5,020 nt of DNA, from assembly GCA_004296865.1 (NCBI GenBank), contig SCVQ01000255.1:1-5020 (forward strand), written 5' to 3'. This stretch comes from Nitrospirota bacterium (GTDB taxonomy: Bacteria > Nitrospirota > Nitrospiria > Nitrospirales > Nitrospiraceae). Position 1 is the stretch's first letter. Every line of letters begins with the position of its first letter. A program made the translations under genes and the position numbers. This document shows positions 1 through 5,020 of the stretch, one piece after another. The notes beneath the pieces are model-generated. The model was not told the DNA's origin and searched no databases. It saw only the letters and a list, made by a program, of their open reading frames with translations.

Positions 1-1158
1 ACCGGCGCCAACTACGACTTGAACTACAGCCCCCAGCGGACGTTCGTCGCCGGGCCGCAGACCTTCCTGTTCAACCCCGGCTGGACCTCCGGCCTCGCGC
101 TGACCCTCACGCAACCCTTGCTGCGTAACTTCGGCACGGACATCAACAAGACCTTTATCAAGGTGGCGCAGAACAACGCCAAGGTGGAGGAGCACGTCTT
201 TTTGGACCGCGTGCTCACGGTCATCGCCACTGTCGAACAGACCTTCTGGGAACTGGTCTTTGCGAATGAAAACCTGAAGGTGGCCCAAGCGGCGCTCAAG
301 GCCGCGGACGAATTACTAGCCAGCAACCGGGCCAAGGCCAAAGCCGGCGTGATGGCGATCGTCGACGTCCTCCAGGCCGAGGCCGCCGTCGCCTCCCGCG
401 TGGAACAGGTGTTGATCGCGGAGAAAGCGATCCACGACCAGGAGGATCAACTGCGCCGCCTGCTGAACCCCTCCGAGGAGGAACTCCGACAGGATGTGCG
501 GCTGGTGCCGCTCGACCAGCCGGTCAAGACGCTCGAGCCGATCAGCCTTCCGGAAGCCATCGACGTCGCCATGGAACGACGCCCCGAAATCCTACAGGCC
601 GGCAAGAATATCGAAACCAGCGAGATCAACAGCAAGTTTGCCAAGAATCAGCTTCTGCCCAACCTCTCCTTCCAGGGCACCTCCGGCCTCGCCGGCCTGG
701 GACGAGACGCCAGCGACATGTTCACCAAAGGCGCTTCCGGCGACTACTATAACTACGGCGCGGGGCTGGTTTTGAGCATGCCCTTGGGCAACCGTTCGGC
801 CATCAGCCAGTTCAACAAGCGTCAGATCGAGTCCCGCAACGCCCAGGTCACCTTGCAAAGCATCCGGCAGCAAGTGATCGTCGGAGTCCGGGAGGCGGTC
901 CGGCGCGTCCAGACCGACTTCAAGCGGATCGAAACCACGCGCTCGGCTCGCCTCATGGCGGAGAAACAGCTCCAGGCGGAACGGGAACGGCTGAACGTGG
1001 GATTGAGCACCACCCGCTTCGTGCTGGACTTCCAGCGTGACCTTGCCACCGCCCAAGGCAGCGAGTTGCGGGCGATCGTGGACTACAACAAGTCCCTCTC
1101 CAACCTGGCGAGGAACAAGGGCACGACGCTCGAACGCTACCACATCGAGCTGCAATAG
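1..1158 (+). CDS. TolC-family outer membrane efflux protein (C-terminal part; 5' end outside window)
   Basis: The frame is open from the first base to the TAG at 1156-1158, giving 385 residues. It is the C-terminal part of an outer membrane efflux protein, the trimeric channel that links inner-membrane transporters and periplasmic adaptors to the outside. Two OEP-type repeats are visible. The first has the typical strand LTLTQPLLRNFG (window residues about 34-45), followed by long helices with KAGVMAIVDVLQAEA (about 114-128). The second starts near LPEAIDVAMERRPEIL (about 183-198), has the strand-like stretches QLLPNLSFQG and YGAGLVLSMPLG, and ends with LNVGLSTTRFVLDFQRDLA (about 331-349), which mirrors the helix of repeat one. 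Family members are usually about 420-520 residues, so the signal peptide and the first helix are missing. An in-frame TTG at 19 is not the start, because the family sequence continues upstream of it. The adaptor and pump genes, if present, would lie to the left. The substrate cannot be told from this sequence. Confidence 0.93.
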   Translation, partial: TGANYDLNYSPQRTFVAGPQTFLFNPGWTSGLALTLTQPLLRNFGTDINKTFIKVAQNNAKVEEHVFLDRVLTVIATVEQTFWELVFANENLKVAQAALKAADELLASNRAKAKAGVMAIVDVLQAEAAVASRVEQVLIAEKAIHDQEDQLRRLLNPSEEELRQDVRLVPLDQPVKTLEPISLPEAIDVAMERRPEILQAGKNIETSEINSKFAKNQLLPNLSFQGTSGLAGLGRDASDMFTKGASGDYYNYGAGLVLSMPLGNRSAISQFNKRQIESRNAQVTLQSIRQQVIVGVREAVRRVQTDFKRIETTRSARLMAEKQLQAERERLNVGLSTTRFVLDFQRDLATAQGSELRAIVDYNKSLSNLARNKGTTLERYHIELQ

Positions 1159-1209
1159 CCCGGTGTCCGCCCGCTGTCCGATGGGGCGAAGGTTGCTCCC
1201 CGGCCTTGC

Positions 1210-1917
1210 ATGACAGTCCCCTGCCGGATGATCGATCGTGCAACAGACCAGGACGTAGAGCGGCTCGCCTGGCTTGCGCTGCTCCCGGTCCTGTCCACGA
1301 CTCTCTACTACGCCCTTCCAGCCGATCTGCAACGCCTCTGGACGATCCAATTTGCCCCTCAGGTTTTGGCCTATCTCGGACTTGCGATCTGGGCCGGTCG
1401 GAACCGAGCCATCCTGACCAAGCTGGGGCTGAGCCCCTCGCTTCTCGTACAAGGGCTCCGCTGGGGAATCCCGACCGGCCTCGCATTGGGTGTGGTCAAC
1501 GTCTCAGTCATCCTCTGGCTGGTTCCCTTCATCGGAGGCGACATCGATTTTTTGCGCCACACGCCCCACGCTCAGGCCCCTGCCGTGATGATGCTCCCCT
1601 GGGCTATTCTGATCATCGCCGTCGGCGTAGAACTGAACTTCCGCGGATTTCTCCTGGGACGGCTCCTCGCCCTCTGTTCCGGCTCATCGATCCCTTCCAG
1701 GCTCAGCCCAGCCTTGGCCCTGGGAGGATCGGCTTTGGTCTTTTCGTTTGATCCCTTCATGACGGCCACCTTCAAACACCTGCACTGGATCGCCCTCTGG
1801 GATGGTATGGTATGGGGAGTCCTGTGGCTGTGCCTCCGGAACCTGTACGCCACGATCGCGGCCCATGCGGTCGAAGTCATCGTCATGTATGCGGTCCTCA
1901 AAGTCGTCCTCTCATAA
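1210..1917 (+). CDS. CPBP (CAAX protease/bacteriocin-processing)-like multi-pass membrane protein, degenerate motifs
   Basis: This is a 235-residue, very hydrophobic protein with about seven membrane segments (near residues 18-38, 47-63, 86-107, 126-140, 168-182, 194-210 and 212-233). The stretch VELNFRGFLLGRL (140-152) matches motif 1 of CPBP intramembrane proteases (EExxxR, often EELxFRGFL), but the first Glu is Val. The last segment holds AAHAVEVI with H219, matching the HxxxN/D motif without its Asn/Asp. The usual FxxxH motif is unclear: the position expected from spacing reads FSFDP (178-182), while FKHLH (188-192) fits the pattern but lies later than usual. The family includes Rce1-type CAAX proteases and bacteriocin self-immunity proteins; many members have no known function. 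Activity is uncertain here. The start is uncertain: ATG 1210 and ATG 1228 are both possible and neither has a clear ribosome binding site. It lies 51 bases after the efflux gene and in the same frame. It could also be a non-enzymatic member of the family. Confidence 0.75.
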   Translation: MTVPCRMIDRATDQDVERLAWLALLPVLSTTLYYALPADLQRLWTIQFAPQVLAYLGLAIWAGRNRAILTKLGLSPSLLVQGLRWGIPTGLALGVVNVSVILWLVPFIGGDIDFLRHTPHAQAPAVMMLPWAILIIAVGVELNFRGFLLGRLLALCSGSSIPSRLSPALALGGSALVFSFDPFMTATFKHLHWIALWDGMVWGVLWLCLRNLYATIAAHAVEVIVMYAVLKVVLS

Positions 1918-2016
1918 GAATTGATTCATTGAATCATTTGATGATTGAATGATCGACTCGGATCGGCATTGCAATGGCTCAATCGTCAATGATTCAATTA
2001 TCCGATTAACCAATTC
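1918..2016. repeat. AT-rich palindromic intergenic repeat / long imperfect hairpin
   Basis: This spacer is much richer in A+T than the genes on either side and is built from variants of ATTGATTC / ATTGAATCATTGA. The arm at 1928-1948 is the reverse complement of the arm at 1979-1998, apart from one bulged T and one T/C difference (a U-G wobble in RNA). The two arms are about 30 bases apart. Outer arms GAATTG (1918-1923) and CAATTC (2011-2016) can pair as well. Smaller palindromes are nested inside: TGATTCA-T-TGAATCA at 1922-1936 and CATTGCAATG at 1967-1976. There is no run of T after a GC-rich stem, so it is not a classical Rho-independent terminator. It could be a dispersed REP- or MITE-like element, an mRNA-processing or stability hairpin, or a boundary between transcription units. 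No flanking target-site duplication is evident. Confidence 0.75.
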
Positions 2017-2020
2017 TTCC

Positions 2021-3040
2021 ATGAACCCCTCCTTTTCCAGCTACCTGGTCAACGAGCCCTTCGGCGATCCCGGTCTCTACGTGGAGATCCGCTGGGCCAG
2101 GCGCGCCTTGCTGTTCGACTTGGGCGAGAACCAAGCCTTGAGCCCGACGCGGCTGCTGCGGGCCGGCGATCTCTTCGTCTCGCACACGCACATGGACCAC
2201 TTCATCGGCTTCGACCGAGTCCTCCGGGTGGCGCTTGGCCGGGGGAAGACTTTGCGGCTGTTCGGTCCGCCCGGCCTGATCGCCAACGTAGCGGGCAAGC
2301 TGCGCGGCTATACCTGGAACCTGGTGGACGGCTACCCGCTGACGTTGGAAGTCCGCGAGTTTCACCCTCGTGAAATTCGGTCCGCCACGTTCCGCGCCGG
2401 CGAAGGCTTCCTCCCGCAGGAAGCGCCGCCCTGTGTAACGCCCGATGGGTTGTCTGAGGCTCCGTTCCCCGTACTGGAAGACCCGATGTTCACAGTCCGC
2501 GCGATCGCGCTCAACCACCGCATCCCCTCGTTTGCCTACGCCCTCCAGGAACAGTTCCACATCAACGTGAATAAGGAGCGGCTGCGCGCGGCAGGCCTGC
2601 CGGTGGGGTCCTGGCTGAAAGACCTGAAGCAGCACCTCTGGCAGGGACAGCCAGACGACTTCCGGTTCACGGCCACGCTGTACCTCGAGCACCGGCGGGA
2701 GGAGCGGGAATTCGTACTCGGGGACGTCCGCGACCGCTTCGTCACGATCACGCGAGGCCAAAAGCTCGCCTACGTCGTGGACGTGCGGTACGATGAAGAC
2801 AACGAAGCCAAGATCGTGGCGCTGGCCAGGGACGCGGATGTCTTCTATTGCGAGGCGCCCTATCTGGACTGCGATGCCGACAAAGCGCGGGAGCGATACC
2901 ATCTGACGGCGCGACAGGCCGGGCGCCTGGCGAACCGAGCCGGGGTACGCCAACTGGTCGTGTTCCACTTCTCACCCCGCTACACGGGGCAAGGGGATGC
3001 GATCGTGCGAGAGGCGCAGAGCGCGTTCGAGGGAGGGTGA
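2021..3040 (+). CDS. Metallo-beta-lactamase-fold hydrolase, RNase Z-like
   Basis: This 339-residue cytosolic protein has the RNase Z (tRNA 3'-processing endonuclease) arrangement of the metallo-beta-lactamase fold. The zinc motif HTHMDH is at 55-60. H166 in ALNHRIPSFAYAL matches the next ligand, D254 in AYVVDVRY matches the bridging Asp (usually GDT; here the Thr is absent), H294 in RYHLTARQAG matches the conserved HxT helix, and H316 in FHFSPRY matches the final ligand. The segment RAAGLPVGSWLKDLKQHLWQG (190-210) resembles the Gly-rich region between the third and fourth ligand sites of RNase Z. At 339 residues it is longer than the usual 300-310, with extra sequence near 115-155. The start is placed at ATG 2021: the frame is open back to ATG 1949, but those 24 codons are encoded by the palindromic repeat and look nothing like the family's N-terminus. 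No clear ribosome binding site precedes 2021. It might cut tRNA precursors or act on another phosphodiester; sequence alone does not decide. Confidence 0.88.
   Translation: MNPSFSSYLVNEPFGDPGLYVEIRWARRALLFDLGENQALSPTRLLRAGDLFVSHTHMDHFIGFDRVLRVALGRGKTLRLFGPPGLIANVAGKLRGYTWNLVDGYPLTLEVREFHPREIRSATFRAGEGFLPQEAPPCVTPDGLSEAPFPVLEDPMFTVRAIALNHRIPSFAYALQEQFHINVNKERLRAAGLPVGSWLKDLKQHLWQGQPDDFRFTATLYLEHRREEREFVLGDVRDRFVTITRGQKLAYVVDVRYDEDNEAKIVALARDADVFYCEAPYLDCDADKARERYHLTARQAGRLANRAGVRQLVVFHFSPRYTGQGDAIVREAQSAFEGG
3031..3037 (+). promoter_or_regulatory. Ribosome binding site for the small membrane protein gene
   Basis: GGGAGGG lies in the last codons of the RNase Z-like gene, with its GGAGG core ending four bases before ATG 3041. 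It is the strongest Shine-Dalgarno match at any start in the window and supports 3041 over the in-frame ATG at 3053, which would lie 16 bases from the core. Because the upstream stop TGA (3038-3040) sits between site and start, ribosomes ending the first gene are placed to re-initiate on the second. Confidence 0.7.
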
Positions 3041-3379
3041 ATGAGCGAGTTGATGAAATCCATTCTGTATTTTGTGCTGGGAGGCTCGATCGTCAGCCTC
3101 TCCTCCTATATGGGCACGCAGGGCCGCGGCTTCCTGGCGGCGTTCGTCAGCACCTTTCCGGCCATTACCGGCGTGACCATCATGCTGATCTATTTGAACA
3201 GCGGGAGCGATCCGGCCCAACTTTATGCCAAACACCTGCTCTGGCTGGTCCCGTCCTGGCTCGCCTATGTCGGGTTTCTCATCCTGACGATCAACCGTCT
3301 CGGCTTCTGGCCCGCGATGGCCGGCGCGCTGACCCTCTATATGGGCGTCGTCGCGCTCATCAGACTGGCGATACGCTAG
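3041..3379 (+). CDS. Small four-helix integral membrane protein, GlpM/DUF3147-like
   Basis: This 112-residue protein is almost entirely hydrophobic, with four predicted membrane helices near residues 5-23, 29-52, 62-84 and 88-109. There is no signal peptide separate from the first helix and no soluble domain. The pattern (a Lys before helix one, LGGSIVSLSS in helix one, AAFVSTFPA opening helix two, a charged AKHLLWLVPSW entering helix three) resembles the small GlpM / DUF3147 membrane proteins, which are about 110 residues long. That similarity is judged by eye and is tentative; the molecular function of that group is poorly defined. It starts directly after the stop of the RNase Z-like gene with a strong ribosome binding site, so the two are probably translationally coupled. 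The UvrA gene follows 25 bases later. I cannot assign a substrate or role; the gene itself is well supported, the family name much less. Confidence 0.85.
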   Translation: MSELMKSILYFVLGGSIVSLSSYMGTQGRGFLAAFVSTFPAITGVTIMLIYLNSGSDPAQLYAKHLLWLVPSWLAYVGFLILTINRLGFWPAMAGALTLYMGVVALIRLAIR

Positions 3380-3394
3380 CCATGGATGCGGCTT

Positions 3395-3400
3395 GGGAAG
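3395..3400 (+). promoter_or_regulatory. Probable ribosome binding site for the UvrA-type gene
   Basis: GGGAAG ends four bases before GTG 3405. It is a moderate Shine-Dalgarno match and the main reason for choosing GTG 3405 as the start. The ATG codons at 3382 and 3386 are in other frames, and the in-frame TTG at 3393 overlaps this site. Confidence 0.45.
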
Positions 3401-3404
3401 CCCC

Positions 3405-5020
3405 GTGACGAAGGCCCACGAGCCCGGCGACCTGCTGATCGAAGGCGCGCGGCAGAACAACCTCAAGAACATCAGCCTGCGCATCCCGCACAATGCGGTG
3501 ACCGCGATCACCGGCGTATCCGGCTCCGGCAAGTCCTCCCTGGCCTTCGATACTCTCTTCGCAGAAGGCCAGTGGCGCTACGTGGAATCGTTGGGCACAT
3601 ACGCCCGCATGTTTCTCGAACGCGTGGACCGTCCCGACGTGGACCGGCTCATCAACATCCGCCCGGCCATCGCGATCGAGCAGAAGAACCCGGTGCGCAC
3701 CGCCCGCTCCACCGTGGCCACGGCGACGGAAGTGTCGGACCTCCTCCGGCTCCTCTTCGCCAAAGTCGGCCGCCCGGTCTGCCCCGACTGCCGCGAAGAG
3801 GCGCGCGGCTACCACCCCGGAGCCGTGGCCGACGATCTGCTGACCGCCTATCCCGACGGCCGCGCCATGATCCTGTTCCCGATCAAGGACCCCGGGCCAG
3901 GTCACGACCGCGCCCTCGTCGAGTCCTTGCTCACGCGCGGGTTCGTACGGCTCCGCTGCGGGGACGAGATCCTCGACCTGCACCCCGGCATGGCCATTCC
4001 ACGCACCGAACCATCCGCGCTCTCGGTCGTCCTGGACAGGCTGGTCCTCCGACCGGACAACCGGACGCGCCTGACCGAAGCCGTGGAAACCGCCTTCCGT
4101 GAAGGCGAGGACATCTGCCGCGTCGTCGTCGTCGGACAAGCCGATCGGACGTATAGCACCCGGTTCCAGTGCCAGCGTTGCGGAAAAACGTTCGATCCGA
4201 TCCGGCCGGTGCTCTTTTCCTTCAACCATCCCCTGGGGGCCTGTCCTTCCTGCAAGGGCTTCGGCAACATTCTGCGCTACGACGAAGACCTCGTCGTCCC
4301 CGACCGCCAGCGCTCCCTTATGGACGGAGCGATCGAACCCTGGACCAAACCGGGAACGGACTGGTGGCAGAAGCAAATGCTGCTGGCGATGAAGCGACGC
4401 GGGGTGAACCTCGCGACCCCCTACGCCCGCCTGTCCGACGAGGAACGGGCACTGCTCTGGAGCGGCGACGCCAAATTCGAGGGCATCCGGCAGTTCTTCG
4501 ACTACCTGGAACAGAAACGCTACAAGCTCCATGTGCGGGTCTTTCTGAGCCGCTACCGCAGCCCTTCGCCCTGCGAGGCCTGCGGCGGGACCAGGCTCAG
4601 GCCGGAGGTGCGGCACGTGAAGATCGCCTCACGCGACATCCACCAGATTTCGGACCTGACGATCCAGGACGCGGCAAGCTGGCTGGACGCCTTGGCCTTG
4701 CCGGAGTTCGACGCCCGCGTGGCCCGGGACATCCTGCGCCAGCTCCGGAGCAAACTGGAATTTCTCCTGCGCGTCGGCCTCGGCTACCTGACTCTCGCGC
4801 GCCAGACCCGCACCCTCTCCGGCGGGGAAGCGCAGCGGGTCGCCCTGGCGAACCAGCTTGGGGCCCGCTTGGTGGGCACTCTCTACGTGCTGGATGAGCC
4901 GACCATCGGCCTCCACGCCCGCGACACAACCACGCTGGCCGGCATCCTCCGTGACCTGGCCGAGGCCGGCAACACGGTCGTGGTCGTGGAGCACGACCGG
5001 CAGATGATCCTGGCGGCGGA
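3405..5020 (+). CDS. uvrA: UvrA-type excinuclease ABC subunit A (N-terminal part; 3' end outside window)
   Basis: UvrA is the damage-sensing ATPase of nucleotide excision repair; it dimerises, binds distorted DNA and loads UvrB. The frame is open from GTG 3405 to the window edge (538 codons). In order: Walker A GVSGSGKSS (37-45) followed by LAFDTLFAEGQWRYVESLGTY; CPDC (126-129); a UvrB-binding-like region (about 130-250); a four-Cys zinc module CQRC / CPSC (256, 259, 280, 283) flanking FSFNHPLGA; an insertion region (about 290-385); CEACGGTRLRPE (390-401); ABC signature LSGGEAQRV (471-479); Walker B YVLDEPTIGLH (494-504), with D497 and E498; and the H-loop VEHD, with H530. Spacing follows E. 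coli UvrA closely up to the edge; the second ATPase half and its zinc finger are not in view. GTG 3405 has GGGAAG just upstream and adds only eight residues before the family's usual beginning. The UvrB-binding region argues against the UvrA2 class, which lacks it. Some motifs resemble very long UvrA paralogues. Confidence 0.95.
   Translation, partial: MTKAHEPGDLLIEGARQNNLKNISLRIPHNAVTAITGVSGSGKSSLAFDTLFAEGQWRYVESLGTYARMFLERVDRPDVDRLINIRPAIAIEQKNPVRTARSTVATATEVSDLLRLLFAKVGRPVCPDCREEARGYHPGAVADDLLTAYPDGRAMILFPIKDPGPGHDRALVESLLTRGFVRLRCGDEILDLHPGMAIPRTEPSALSVVLDRLVLRPDNRTRLTEAVETAFREGEDICRVVVVGQADRTYSTRFQCQRCGKTFDPIRPVLFSFNHPLGACPSCKGFGNILRYDEDLVVPDRQRSLMDGAIEPWTKPGTDWWQKQMLLAMKRRGVNLATPYARLSDEERALLWSGDAKFEGIRQFFDYLEQKRYKLHVRVFLSRYRSPSPCEACGGTRLRPEVRHVKIASRDIHQISDLTIQDAASWLDALALPEFDARVARDILRQLRSKLEFLLRVGLGYLTLARQTRTLSGGEAQRVALANQLGARLVGTLYVLDEPTIGLHARDTTTLAGILRDLAEAGNTVVVVEHDRQMILAA

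Noticed and set aside
1182..1202. Possible GGGG...CCCC hairpin after the efflux gene as a terminator
   Set aside because: The stem is only four pairs with an inner mismatch and there is no T run, so it does not support a Rho-independent terminator.
592..1452. Open frame on the minus strand spanning the efflux gene end and the CPBP-like gene start
   Set aside because: It crosses the boundary of two supported plus-strand genes and has no family-like sequence.
1969..2001. Possible sigma-70 type promoter in the AT-rich spacer
   Set aside because: TTGCAA and CAATTAT-like stretches occur, but their spacing is too wide and such matches are expected by chance in AT-rich repeat sequence.
2006..2968. 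Open frame on the minus strand (320 codons) opposite the RNase Z-like gene
   Set aside because: The plus strand carries all zinc-ligand motifs of a known family; the antisense product shows no recognisable domain and reflects codon bias.
2848..3408. Plus-strand frame overlapping the junction of the hydrolase and the small membrane protein
   Set aside because: It is out of frame with both supported genes, Arg/Gly/Pro-rich and without motifs.
3386..4102. Plus-strand ATG-started frame inside the UvrA region
   Set aside because: It is in a different frame from the UvrA motifs and its translation is an Arg/Pro-rich shadow.
3360..4616. Long open frame on the minus strand (418 codons) opposite the UvrA gene
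   Set aside because: It lies antisense to a clearly recognisable UvrA sequence; its translation is Gly/Ala/Val/Arg-rich without any known motif, as expected for the shadow of a GC-rich gene.

Overview
This is a GC-rich bacterial window with five tightly packed protein genes, all on the + strand, and one short AT-rich gap between genes. The products suggest a Gram-negative (diderm) bacterium: an outer-membrane efflux protein of the TolC family, a multi-pass protein of the CPBP (CAAX protease-like) type, an RNase Z-like metallo-beta-lactamase-fold hydrolase, a small four-helix membrane protein and a UvrA-type DNA-repair ATPase. The gene content and the style of the AT-rich repeat remind me of Nitrospira-like genomes. 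That is recollection, not proof, and 16S rRNA or marker genes outside the window would be needed to settle it.

Layout. Positions 1-1158 hold the C-terminal part of a TolC-family protein that begins before the window. After 51 bases without a clear signal, 1210-1917 encodes the CPBP-like membrane protein, whose catalytic motifs look degenerate. Positions 1918-2020 are an AT-rich, strongly palindromic spacer able to fold into a long imperfect hairpin. Positions 2021-3040 encode the RNase Z-like hydrolase, with its zinc ligands intact. Its stop codon directly abuts the start of a 112-residue membrane protein (3041-3379), with a strong ribosome binding site inside the end of the upstream gene. 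After 25 bases, the UvrA-type gene starts at GTG 3405 and runs off the right edge. It contains the complete first ATPase half but not the second.

How the genes relate. The last three genes (2021 onwards) look like one transcription unit. The hydrolase and the small membrane protein are probably translationally coupled, and the UvrA gene follows closely. The TolC and CPBP-like genes belong upstream of the hairpin spacer, which is the natural place for an operon boundary. I see no shared pathway linking the five products. This looks like ordinary chromosomal gene content, without CRISPR arrays, insertion sequences, tRNA or rRNA genes. The points most worth a second look are the hairpin repeat and its effect on start-codon choice, the atypical CPBP motifs, and the possibility that the UvrA protein belongs to an unusually long subclass.
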